This document shows, piece by piece, positions 1-7,795 of a DNA stretch of 34,165 bases. Below the pieces are notes generated by a model, which was given only the letters and a program-made list of their open reading frames with translations, was not told the DNA's origin and made no database searches. The position numbers were made by a program, and so were the translations under genes. Source of the DNA: Acidobacteriota bacterium. GTDB lineage: Bacteria; Acidobacteriota; Blastocatellia; Pyrinomonadales; Pyrinomonadaceae. The DNA lies in the NCBI GenBank assembly GCA_003223935.1, contig QHXQ01000063.1, positions 1 through 34,165 on the forward strand. Direction: 5' to 3'. Each line of letters opens with the position of its first letter. Position 1 is the stretch's first letter.

Positions 1-2
1 CA

Positions 3-266
3 ATCCACCGCAGAATCTCGATTGTGGCCGCGACCGAACGAGTCTTGATCATCTGCCCGGCCGGCCACACGCGCCGGACGGAGTGCCAGACTTGCGCGGC
101 GCAAGGGCCGATGCTGACGCCCGTCGAAGCCGCCCGCTTGATGCATGAGAGCCAGCGCCGCATCTATCAGTTGCTCGAAGCAGGCCGACTGCATTTCACG
201 GAGACTGATGACGAGTTGCTGATCTGTTCAGCATCTTTGCGGCGCGCGCTCGGCGCGACCTACTGA
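3..266 (+). CDS. Small helix-turn-helix (excisionase-like) protein, 5' end outside window
   Basis: The frame is open to the left edge, so the true start probably lies outside the window; the GTG at 24 is the first possible start inside it. The visible product is about 87 residues. A cysteine-bearing stretch (TECQTCAAQG) is followed by a segment (LTPVEAARLMHESQRRIYQL) that reads as a MerR/excisionase-type helix-turn-helix, then a short hydrophobic tail. Similar small proteins, with a CxxC followed by one HTH, are familiar from Acidobacteriota, where they remain hypothetical. It lies 24 nt upstream of the Fis-type gene and is probably co-transcribed with it. A DNA-binding regulatory role is inferred from the HTH alone. 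Confidence 0.6.
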   Translation: MHRRISIVAATERVLIICPAGHTRRTECQTCAAQGPMLTPVEAARLMHESQRRIYQLLEAGRLHFTETDDELLICSASLRRALGATY

Positions 267-290
267 ACAACCAACATAAGGTGAAAAGCG

Positions 291-689
291 ATGAGCCGAA
301 GAGCAGGAACTGTCAGACGAGAGATGATGCAACGTCAAGCCGTACGGGGCGCGCATGAAGGTCTGTTGCTGGGCCAGATTGCGGCGCTGCTGAAATTCAA
401 GGTCAAGCGTTTGGAGGAGTCAACGGCCGAGGTCATGGCCGCGACCCGGCGTTTGGAGCAGGCCCGCGAGTCGGAGCTTCAGGTGCGCGCGTCGGACGTA
501 GTGCAAGGCATCAGCCTGTATGACGAGGTGCGCCGGTACGAGCGCGAACTGATCTGCGCCGCGCTCACACACACCATGGGCCATCAGCTAAAAGCCGCGC
601 GCCTGCTCGGCGTGAAAGCAACCACACTCAATGCGAAACTTAAACACTACGGCATCTGTGCCCGCAGTTATAGCCAAATGACTGACTAA
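291..689 (+). CDS. Fis-type helix-turn-helix DNA-binding protein
   Basis: A 132-residue basic protein. Residues 78-121 form a Fis-family C-terminal DNA-binding domain (HTH_8), recognisable in the helix ending YERELICAALTHT followed by the turn-helix KAARLLGVKATTLNAKLKHY. This is the domain found at the end of NtrC-type activators, but here there is no AAA+ or receiver domain, only an N-terminal helical region (about residues 15-65) that may mediate dimerisation. The ATG at 291 is preceded by the ribosome-binding sequence AAGGTG. It probably forms a transcription unit with the small HTH gene before it and the winged-helix/TIR-like gene 45 nt downstream. The target is unknown; local or nucleoid-level regulation is inferred. 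Confidence 0.75.
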   Translation: MSRRAGTVRREMMQRQAVRGAHEGLLLGQIAALLKFKVKRLEESTAEVMAATRRLEQARESELQVRASDVVQGISLYDEVRRYERELICAALTHTMGHQLKAARLLGVKATTLNAKLKHYGICARSYSQMTD

Positions 690-734
690 CGACGACTGAG
701 GCGAGCGGCTCAAGCGGCGCGTAAGGAGGCGATG

Positions 735-1877
735 ATGAGACACACACTGCAAGTCTTAAAGGGCATCGAGCCAGAAGTCGAGCACAGCAGCGCGCAACCT
801 TTGTTGCCGCTCTTGGCTACGGCGAACGATGTGCGCGGAGTTGTCCAGTACCTGCGCAAGCGACCCGAAGGCGTGACGTTGAGTGAAGCCATTGACGCGA
901 TCAAAAAACAGGTCTTTGAGCCGGCGAAGATTGCGGCTTACGAAGCGCTGAACTTGATCGAGCAGGAGGGCAACCTGCTCAAGCTCACACCACTCGGTTG
1001 GGATTTGGCGCGCAGCCTCGAACCGGAGACGCGCGCCTTCTGCGCCATCCTCGGCCGTATCGAGCCATATCACAGTGCGTTGGTCTGGGCGCAACGCCGT
1101 CAACTCGATTATCTGATCCATCCAGACGTAGCCGCCTATTGGCGCGAACATCATCCGCAGGTGCTCGGCATCAATACGCCCAAGATGATCGAAGCGAACG
1201 TCGGTTGCTTCTTCCAACTGTGTCAGGCGGCGGCACTCGGCACAAACATCATCGGCAAGAAGGGCCAGCCCACGCGCCTGCGCTTCGACCGCGAAACCTT
1301 AGCGGCCTATGTCGCCAGAGCACACGCCCACATTAAGATCGAAGAGCGGCAGACCATAGGCGAAGTGGCCGCACCGGATGGTGAGTTGCTTGTCGCCAAT
1401 GCCGGTTCGAGATCGGCGGCCGAAATGATGTCTGCGCATCGCGCGCCGGTGATGCAAGTGCTCATCGTGGGCAATAGCGATGAAAGCATCACCGCACCTC
1501 TGCGTGCCCTGTTTGCGCTGGCCGATGTGCCTTACCGCATGGCAGTCAGAGAGCAGACAGACGTTGCGCTCTTGCCGTTAAAATTCTTGGCGGCAATGCG
1601 CGAGTGTCAGGCTGCGGTCATCGTTCTGCGCGGGGCTGAACAGTTGGCCGCGACCGAGGCCGCGCCGCAACTCAGCCAGCAAGCGCAAGCCGAACTTAGC
1701 GTTGCGCTCGCTCTCTATGAGCGCCGCATTGTTCTGCTGTGCGATGAGCCAGTGGCCGCTTTGCCAGCCCTGACGGAGCTACTTAAGTGCCAGCTTGCTG
1801 ATGAAGGGCTTAGTTGGGAGATCGGTCTGGGGCTGATGCAGTTGGTAAAAAATTTTCGGCAACAGGTCAGTCAGTAA
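735..1877 (+). CDS. Winged-helix protein with C-terminal TIR-like (PF10137-type) domain
   Basis: About 380 residues. I place the start at the ATG at 735 because AAGGAGG at 723-729 lies 5 nt upstream; the ATG at 732 would be only 2 nt away. Residues about 30-95 look like a winged helix (VVQYLRKRPEGVTLSEAIDA, then KLTPLGWDLARSL). A middle region (100-200) has no domain I can name. Residues about 240-374 have the alternating strands and helices of the TIR-like nucleotide-binding family (PF10137, seen in CAP12/Pycsar effectors): strand VMQVLIVGNSD, a hydrophobic strand QAAVIVLRG, then AELSVALALYERRIVLLCDE, where the Glu (about residue 320) falls at the family's conserved Glu position. Known family members cleave NAD or bind nucleotides; activity here is unproven. 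The neighbouring small DNA-binding genes suggest a regulator or a defence protein. Confidence 0.6.
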   Translation: MRHTLQVLKGIEPEVEHSSAQPLLPLLATANDVRGVVQYLRKRPEGVTLSEAIDAIKKQVFEPAKIAAYEALNLIEQEGNLLKLTPLGWDLARSLEPETRAFCAILGRIEPYHSALVWAQRRQLDYLIHPDVAAYWREHHPQVLGINTPKMIEANVGCFFQLCQAAALGTNIIGKKGQPTRLRFDRETLAAYVARAHAHIKIEERQTIGEVAAPDGELLVANAGSRSAAEMMSAHRAPVMQVLIVGNSDESITAPLRALFALADVPYRMAVREQTDVALLPLKFLAAMRECQAAVIVLRGAEQLAATEAAPQLSQQAQAELSVALALYERRIVLLCDEPVAALPALTELLKCQLADEGLSWEIGLGLMQLVKNFRQQVSQ

Positions 1878-1959
1878 GTAGCCACTGAACTTTAGGCCAC
1901 GAACAACGCCCGGAGAAGGCTCCTTTAGACTGCATAATCTTCACATTCATTTCAGATGG

Positions 1960-1995
1960 AAAAGAGCGCATCACTTTGAAGTGACGCGCTCTTTT
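1960..1995. terminator. Bidirectional rho-independent terminator between convergent genes
   Basis: Two 17-nt arms (1960-1976 and 1979-1995) pair with one A-C mismatch, so the hairpin core is a GC-rich GAGCGC/GCGCTC stem. The arms begin with AAAA and end with TTTT, giving a U-run on either strand. It sits between the stop of the plus-strand winged-helix/TIR-like gene (1877) and the stop of the minus-strand GMC oxidoreductase gene (2070), as expected for a shared terminator. Confidence 0.85.
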
Positions 1996-2069
1996 CATTC
2001 AATAACCACTCCAATCCCAAGCTGAAATACAGAGTCATCTGCCACAGCACTATATTTCTTACCCTCGCG

Positions 2070-3725
2070 TTATACCCTCAATTCAGTGCGGCTCACCAGA
2101 TCAACTATGCGATCAGCGGTGCGTGCGGCAACGGCTTGAATAGTCAAAGAGGGATTGACCGCCGTGGAGGTCGGAAAGACTGAGCCGTCGCAGATGAAAA
2201 GATTCGGCACGCCATGCGCGCGGCAGTCCGCATTCACGACCGAGTCTGAAGAGTCGCTCCCCATGCGACACGTGCCGAGCAAGTGGGCGGTGCGGTCAGC
2301 CGACCAAAGATCTTCACCTCCGGCAGCCTCCAGAATTTCTTTCATCTTCGCGACGGAGTGCTCGATGATCCGCCTGTCATTCTCATGATAGCCGAAGACG
2401 ATGTGCGGGACCGGTAAACCGTATTGGTCTCGTTCCGATTCGTGTAGCTTCACTATGTTCTTCTTCTGCGGCAGGATTTCGCCGACGATGCCGACGCCTG
2501 AGTAATAGTTATAGTTGAGCATCGCGCGGCGCAAATCCGCGCCCCAGAGCCCGCGTGCCGTCGCGATGCGCGAGGCGAAGTCTACTGGGTGTGGCCCGAC
2601 GACTTCGATGGTGTAGCCGCAGATGAATCCTGCCTCCGGCATCGTGCGGTTGAAGTGTTCTGTAAGAGCGCCTCCCGGAGGCGGTGCCTTGTACTGGTTG
2701 ATGCGCCGCGGGAATTTGGCGAAGACCTGGTGGCCGGAATGGACCATGAAACACCTGCCGACCATTCCCGAAGAGTTGGCGAGGCCGTCTGGAAAGAGTG
2801 AACTGGCGGAGTTGAGAAGCAGCCGCGGCGTTTCGACCGCGTAGCCTGCGACGACGACCGTTTTAGCGCGCTGCCGGAAGAGTTCGCGGCTACGCTTGCG
2901 GAAGTAGAGTATGCCGGTGACGCGACCGCGATCATTATGTTCGATCTGAGCGACCATCGCGTTCGGGCGCACCTCTGCTCCGGCTGCGATAGCGCGCGGG
3001 ATGTAGGTCACGAGGATCGAACTCTTGGCGTTGGTAGTGCAGCCGTAATTGCAAAAACCACGGTAGACGCACGGCGGGCGATCTTTGTGTGGCGCGCTCA
3101 AGGTTGCAATCGGCGCGGGCGCGACCGGAATGCCGAGTCGTGTGCAGCCGCGGACGAGCATGTTGGCCGAAGCGTTCAACTCATGCTCACGTTGCGGATA
3201 GCGTCGTCGCTGTTTTCCCCACGGATAATGGGTCGGCCCGGCGATTTGCAATGCCTCTTCGACCTCTTCATAGTACGGCTCTAGCTCATCGAACGTGAGT
3301 GGCCAATCGCGCATGTCCGCTCCCGCCACCTCGCCTTCGAGCGACAGCCTCCTGAAGTCCTCCGGGTGGGCGCGCATGGCTATCATTGAGTAGTGGACGG
3401 TGCTGCCGCCGACGCCCTGACCTGAATTATTTGAGCCGAGTTCCACAGGGTCGTCACCACCTGTGATTCGCTCGTCCGTCCAGAAGAGCTTGCGCGAAGC
3501 CATTTCGTCCGAGACGAAATCCTTGACCGGACTCCAATGCGGACCGGCATCAAAGATGACGACCGAAAACCCCGCTTCGGCGAGCTTCGCGCCGAGCACA
3601 CCGCCACCTGCGCCCGCGCCGACGATGCAGAAGTCAACCTCCTCGCGCGCTAGATCGCGCATCGGCACATACTCGCCGTGGATGCCGGGCGCAGAGAGCG
3701 TCCGATCTTTATTTGCCTCGCTCAT
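2070..3725 (-). CDS. GMC-family FAD-dependent oxidoreductase (sugar/gluconate dehydrogenase large-subunit type)
   Basis: 551 residues. An FAD-binding Rossmann motif lies at residues 31-60 (FCIVGAGAGGGVLGAKLAEA), a GMC signature at about 103-117 (GQGVGGSTVHYSM), and the C-terminal GMC block has His481 (HLLGTCRMG) and Asn524 (TAVNPSLTI) as the probable catalytic pair. Cys219, Cys225 and Cys229 are spaced C-x5-C-x3-C, the spacing known for the 3Fe-4S ligands of bacterial FAD-dependent glucose dehydrogenase catalytic subunits. There is no Sec or Tat signal, so the enzyme is probably cytoplasmic. It is the last gene of the minus-strand run, its ATG overlapping the SDR stop (ATGA). Its likely small subunit (7144-7761) lies three genes upstream. 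The substrate is not readable; sugar or aldonate oxidation is inferred. Confidence 0.88.
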   Translation of the reverse strand: MSEANKDRTLSAPGIHGEYVPMRDLAREEVDFCIVGAGAGGGVLGAKLAEAGFSVVIFDAGPHWSPVKDFVSDEMASRKLFWTDERITGGDDPVELGSNNSGQGVGGSTVHYSMIAMRAHPEDFRRLSLEGEVAGADMRDWPLTFDELEPYYEEVEEALQIAGPTHYPWGKQRRRYPQREHELNASANMLVRGCTRLGIPVAPAPIATLSAPHKDRPPCVYRGFCNYGCTTNAKSSILVTYIPRAIAAGAEVRPNAMVAQIEHNDRGRVTGILYFRKRSRELFRQRAKTVVVAGYAVETPRLLLNSASSLFPDGLANSSGMVGRCFMVHSGHQVFAKFPRRINQYKAPPPGGALTEHFNRTMPEAGFICGYTIEVVGPHPVDFASRIATARGLWGADLRRAMLNYNYYSGVGIVGEILPQKKNIVKLHESERDQYGLPVPHIVFGYHENDRRIIEHSVAKMKEILEAAGGEDLWSADRTAHLLGTCRMGSDSSDSVVNADCRAHGVPNLFICDGSVFPTSTAVNPSLTIQAVAARTADRIVDLVSRTELRV

Positions 3726-4765
3726 CCTCTTCTCGCCGTGGGCTTATCGTCACGCCTAAAGAACAATCCCGCCGCCAGACCGGCAAGACCGGCCCCGGCG
3801 ATTGCTAGCCAGTTGCGGTTCACGTTCGCCCAGAGCTGCGGGCTCGTCGCACTAGCGCGGTCATCGAACTCACCGTGTGCGCCGCGGTCTCCCGGCACAG
3901 GCTCCCAAAGATTGTCGCGGCGGTCCGGTTCGACCAACTCGTCAGTCTGTTGTGAGTCGTAACCGTTTTTCGCCAGATATTTATCCGCAAACCCAGACGC
4001 GATCTTGTCGCCCACGATTGCTTCAACAGTCGGGTAGCCGACGTACATCTCGCGCCGGTCGTTGTGCGCCGCAAAGAGGATCGCTTCGGCGCCGACTTCG
4101 GGCTGGTAGATGGGCGGCACGGGTTGGGGCTTGCGCGGGAGACGAGACTTGATCCGAGAGAATTGCGGCGTGTTCATCGCGGGCAGTTGCACCATCGTCA
4201 CGCGCACATTCGATTTGTCGTGCAGCAGCTCGCAGCGCAACGAATCCACGAACCCTTGAATGGCGTGCTTCGCGGCGCAATAAGCCGATTGCAGCGGGAT
4301 GCCGCGATAGGCGAGTGCAGAGCCGACTTGCACGATCACTCCCCGGTCGCGCGGCAGCATCCGTTTAAGCGCCGCCAATGTGCCGTACACGACGCCGAGG
4401 TAGGTCACCTCTGTCACACGCCTGTACTCTTCCGGCTTCATTTCCTTGACGGGCGAGAAGACCGAGACCATCGCGTTGTTGATCCAGACGTCAATCGGCC
4501 CAAATTCGCGTTCAATCACCTCCGCCGCCCGCTCAACTTGCTCAGCGTCGGCCACATCCGTCGGAAGAGCCAGAGCGCGACCGCCTAAACCTTCGACATC
4601 ACGCCTCGCCCCTTCCAGACCATCACGACCGCGCGCCAGCAGTCCGACGTATGCCCCCTCTCTCGCAAAGGCTCGCGCGGTCACGCGCCCCAGCCCAGCC
4701 GAAGCACCCGTAATGACGACGACTTCAGGCTTGGCCAATCGTTTCACGCTATTATTCCCCTTCAT
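3722..4765 (-). CDS. SDR-family oxidoreductase with C-terminal membrane anchor
   Basis: 347 residues. Classical short-chain dehydrogenase features are a nucleotide-binding motif (TGASAGLG, residues 19-26), NNA at 96-98, and the catalytic Ser149, Tyr162 and Lys166 (SAYCAAK). After the SDR domain (about 1-260) comes a hydrophilic linker, then a hydrophobic segment at about 318-337 (NWLAIAGAGLAGLAAGLFF) with a basic tail, predicting a C-tail membrane anchor. Similar anchored SDRs occur beside GMC oxidoreductases in many bacteria. It lies 24 nt after the debranching-enzyme gene and overlaps the GMC start by ATGA, so translation of the two is probably coupled. The substrate is unknown; a sugar or polyol is plausible from context. 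Confidence 0.88.
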   Translation of the reverse strand: MKGNNSVKRLAKPEVVVITGASAGLGRVTARAFAREGAYVGLLARGRDGLEGARRDVEGLGGRALALPTDVADAEQVERAAEVIEREFGPIDVWINNAMVSVFSPVKEMKPEEYRRVTEVTYLGVVYGTLAALKRMLPRDRGVIVQVGSALAYRGIPLQSAYCAAKHAIQGFVDSLRCELLHDKSNVRVTMVQLPAMNTPQFSRIKSRLPRKPQPVPPIYQPEVGAEAILFAAHNDRREMYVGYPTVEAIVGDKIASGFADKYLAKNGYDSQQTDELVEPDRRDNLWEPVPGDRGAHGEFDDRASATSPQLWANVNRNWLAIAGAGLAGLAAGLFFRRDDKPTARRG

Positions 4766-4789
4766 GTGATCGCCCTCTTTAACTCCAAT

Positions 4790-7108
4790 TCACTTACCCG
4801 GCAGCAGGCTCGTCAGCGCATCCTTCAGCCGCTCGGCGAAGCCCGCCGTCAGAGACCATGGGCTGGGCTGCCTGACCACATGAAGCGAGCCGCGTTTGTC
4901 GAGCACCTCGTAGCTGCCTGCGCCGCCCTTTGTACGATAGAAGCGTATTGTTACGACCGCATCCCCGACGCGCAGATTCTGTAGCGTAATCTCAGGCAGC
5001 CACTCCGGCATGTACGGGTCAACCAGAAGCATGTTGAGCGGCGCGTAAGGGTAGAGGCCGAGCATCGCTTGTAAGAGACAGAAGACGGCGGAAGCCGACC
5101 ACGCCTGCGGTGAGCATGCCTGCGGGTAGAACGCCGGGAAAGGGTGATCCACGTCGCGCTGGTGGCCGCTGAAGAGTTCCGGCAGGCGGTAAAAATCGAA
5201 GAGCGCGGCGGCCTCGAACTGCGTTTGCGCGATCAACTCGACGACGCGGTGGTAGCCGTAGCGCGCGAAGGCGATGGCGAAAGTCCCGTGCTCGACCGGC
5301 CACACGGAGCCGCGATGGTAGCTGTATGGGTTATAGGCCGGATGTTTTGATGAGAGAGTACGCACGCCCCAGCCGGAGAAGAGATCGTCTTCAATGAACC
5401 TGAGTGCCGTGCGCGGAACCAGCGCCTCGTCAGCGATGGCCGTGGCGAGGCAGTGGCCGGGGTTCGAGGTGATGGATTTGATCTGTCGTTTCTGCGCATC
5501 AAGTCCCAGCGCGAAGTAGCCCTCGTCTTCCATCCAGAAGGCTTCGTTGAAACGCTTCTTCAGTTCTTCAGCCTCGTGATAGAGCCGTTTCGCTTCGTCC
5601 TTCTCATCCAACCACCAGAGGACTTCCGACATGTGTAGTTTCGCAAGGTATGCGAAGCCCTGCTCCTCGCACGTCGCGATGGGCGGCTCGACCGACGCTC
5701 CGTCTTCGTAAACTATCGCGTCCGCCGAATCCTTCCACGCCTGATTCCTTACTCCTTGCTCGGAGCGCGTCTGGTACTCGTAGAAGCCGTCCCCGTCCAG
5801 ATCGCCGTAATCGTCGAGCCACTTCAGAGCCTTCATCGCCGGTTCGACGAGCGCGCGGGCCAGATACTTGCTGCCCGTCCAGTGCCATAATTCCGACGCC
5901 ACTACAGGGTAAAAACCCGACGTGGTGATGGAGCCGTAGTAGCGGAGGCGCGAGCTGATGTTGAGCATCTTCACGGGCCCGTCGTGAGCCTCGTGGAGCA
6001 TCTTCCCGGGCTGCTCGTCGCGCCAGTCGTTCACTTCACGACCCTGCCAGCGCGCCAGTTCGGGGAGCGTGCCCTTCATCATGTCTGTGCTCACGAGCGC
6101 GGCCTGCCACGCGGCGGTCAGCGAATCACGACCGAAGAGCGCGACGTAAACCGGAAGCCCCGCGGCCATCGTCCACGCACGCTCACCTTGATCAAGGTCG
6201 TAAAGTCGGAGCGCCGCTAGATCGCGCTTGGCCTGTTCCAGCGCGCCCACGACCACGTTCGTAAGGGTGTTGCCTTGTGGTGCCGTGAAGTGCGTCGCCT
6301 CGTTCAGGAAGATATGGCGTCGGCGGTCATACTCGTTGTGCGTGCCGGCGAATGAGCGACAGCCGTAGAGCGGCTTGAGCCATTGACCATCAATGAAAGG
6401 AATTAGGTTGATGCAAGCGTGCCAAGTGCCGAGCGGCTCAAGTTCAATATCGAAGGAGATTTGTTTATCTTTATAAGACGGCACGTTCGCAGCGTTTTCG
6501 ACGCGCAACATCAGGCCGCGATGGAGATGTTTTGTTCCCGTCCCTTCCTGATTGTTATAGGTGTGCTCGACCGTGTAGTCGAACTGTAGTTCACATGTCC
6601 CGTCCGCCTCGCGCCACTCGCGCTTCGTCTCACCTGTCTGCTGGCGCTCCCCTTTGGTCTCGTCAATGTCGGCGAAGTCCGCGTCCACTTCGAGCGTGAG
6701 CGTGAAGGCCGTCCGCTGTTGCGTGAAATTCGTGAGGTCAACATCCTCATGGAGGCCGTCGCCGATGTAACGTGAAAGGCGCAGTTCAAGCGTCTGCTCC
6801 GAGATGGTCTCCATCTGCCCGCTTCCGGGGTCGCGCTCCTCCTTGACGCCCGGCGGCAGCGCGATGTAATAGCCGAGCCACGTGTGCTGCTCGACGTTCG
6901 AGAGCGCAACGGGTCGCGGCGGCTCGCCGTTAACCAGATAACGGTAGAGAGAGAGCAGCCGCGTCTGGCGCACAAAAAGGCCGTGATCCGCCCCGTCGCG
7001 GACGAAGCCGTCGCGGTCGGTGGCGAGCACGGTGCGGCTCTGGCTGGCGTAGAGCGTATCGGCCCGCGGACGCAGTCTCACAAGGTAGTCCTGCGGTCTG
7101 ACGATCAT
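4790..7108 (-). CDS. Amylo-alpha-1,6-glucosidase / glycogen-debranching-type glycosidase
   Basis: 772 residues. Residues about 15-215 match the N-terminal beta domain of bacterial glycogen-debranching-like proteins (GDE_N_bis), with the typical opening of an ATDRDGFVRDG segment followed by a DHGLFVRQTRLLSLYRYLV block. Residues about 290-700 form the (alpha/alpha)6 glycosidase barrel (YVALFGRDSLTAAWQAAL, SDAIVYEDG, GSVWPVEHGTFAIA). There is no signal peptide, so it probably acts on an intracellular glucan. The ATG at 7108 has GGGAG upstream. It lies between the subunit-3 gene and the SDR gene. Relatives are annotated as amylo-alpha-1,6-glucosidases, but few are characterised, so the exact linkage is uncertain. 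Confidence 0.88.
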   Translation of the reverse strand: MIVRPQDYLVRLRPRADTLYASQSRTVLATDRDGFVRDGADHGLFVRQTRLLSLYRYLVNGEPPRPVALSNVEQHTWLGYYIALPPGVKEERDPGSGQMETISEQTLELRLSRYIGDGLHEDVDLTNFTQQRTAFTLTLEVDADFADIDETKGERQQTGETKREWREADGTCELQFDYTVEHTYNNQEGTGTKHLHRGLMLRVENAANVPSYKDKQISFDIELEPLGTWHACINLIPFIDGQWLKPLYGCRSFAGTHNEYDRRRHIFLNEATHFTAPQGNTLTNVVVGALEQAKRDLAALRLYDLDQGERAWTMAAGLPVYVALFGRDSLTAAWQAALVSTDMMKGTLPELARWQGREVNDWRDEQPGKMLHEAHDGPVKMLNISSRLRYYGSITTSGFYPVVASELWHWTGSKYLARALVEPAMKALKWLDDYGDLDGDGFYEYQTRSEQGVRNQAWKDSADAIVYEDGASVEPPIATCEEQGFAYLAKLHMSEVLWWLDEKDEAKRLYHEAEELKKRFNEAFWMEDEGYFALGLDAQKRQIKSITSNPGHCLATAIADEALVPRTALRFIEDDLFSGWGVRTLSSKHPAYNPYSYHRGSVWPVEHGTFAIAFARYGYHRVVELIAQTQFEAAALFDFYRLPELFSGHQRDVDHPFPAFYPQACSPQAWSASAVFCLLQAMLGLYPYAPLNMLLVDPYMPEWLPEITLQNLRVGDAVVTIRFYRTKGGAGSYEVLDKRGSLHVVRQPSPWSLTAGFAERLKDALTSLLPGK

Positions 7109-7143
7109 TGTGGTCTCCCTAACCGTTCGACATCAGCGAAGAA

Positions 7144-7761
7144 TCAACCTCCATCCTGCGCTTCCCAAGGGTCAACGCCGCCTTCCCATTTGCGGACGTG
7201 GCCGCGCGGCGACGACGACCCGTTGTAGCCGATCTCATTCCAAGCTAGAGGATGCGCGTAATATATCTTGACAATCGTGATCGAGAGCACACTTTTGAAG
7301 AAGCGCGCGGCGGGCAGTTTTTCCCACGACGCGCCGGGCGGACTCCCGCGCTCAACGTGTCTGAGCACGACGTTCTGCGAGAGTGGATCAAGTTCAACGA
7401 ACGGCTTACCGTCGAAGAGCGCACGCGCCGCCTCATCAATCCCAGCCAAGCCCAGCCGCCACGCCTCACGCTGCGGCGGCAGTTCCTCGTAGCGGTAACC
7501 GTCGCGGCTGTCTTCATAAAGCTTTTCGTCTATCCACGGCACGATAGGTATCTTCGCAGATTTATCACGGTCAGGTTGCGGCACGATCTGCTCGGCGACG
7601 GCCGCGAGCGTGCGCGCCTCTGCGTCAGTGAAGAAACGAATCTCCGGCACTTCTTCCAGACGTTTGCGCACGACCTCACGCGTCTGGTCGTCCCAGTCGG
7701 GAGATGACCATTTATCGAGCACGTTGTAGCCCGGATAGCGCGTGCGAAATTCCTGTTCCAT
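7144..7761 (-). CDS. Gluconate 2-dehydrogenase subunit 3 family protein
   Basis: 205 residues from the ATG at 7761, chosen because AGAGG lies 5-6 nt upstream and the protein then starts shortly before the family-like core; a longer frame would run well into the preceding gene. The core (FFTDAEARTLAAVAEQIVPQ, then DGKPFVELDPLSQNVVLRHV) is typical of PF13618, the small subunit that accompanies GMC-type gluconate or sugar dehydrogenases and helps their folding or export. Such subunits usually carry a Tat signal; none is seen here, matching the signal-less GMC protein at 2070-3725. It is separated from that partner by the debranching and SDR genes. Confidence 0.85.
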   Translation of the reverse strand: MEQEFRTRYPGYNVLDKWSSPDWDDQTREVVRKRLEEVPEIRFFTDAEARTLAAVAEQIVPQPDRDKSAKIPIVPWIDEKLYEDSRDGYRYEELPPQREAWRLGLAGIDEAARALFDGKPFVELDPLSQNVVLRHVERGSPPGASWEKLPAARFFKSVLSITIVKIYYAHPLAWNEIGYNGSSSPRGHVRKWEGGVDPWEAQDGG

Positions 7762-7795
7762 CTGGTGCCTCTTCAATCGCTCAGGCGTTACGGGC

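Noticed and set aside
756..1217. A 153-residue minus-strand frame opposite the winged-helix/TIR-like gene
   Set aside because: The plus strand has a strong ribosome-binding site and recognisable domains; the antisense frame has none.
4064..4588. A 174-residue plus-strand frame antisense to the SDR
   Set aside because: The minus strand has full SDR motifs here; the antisense product has low complexity and no ribosome-binding context.
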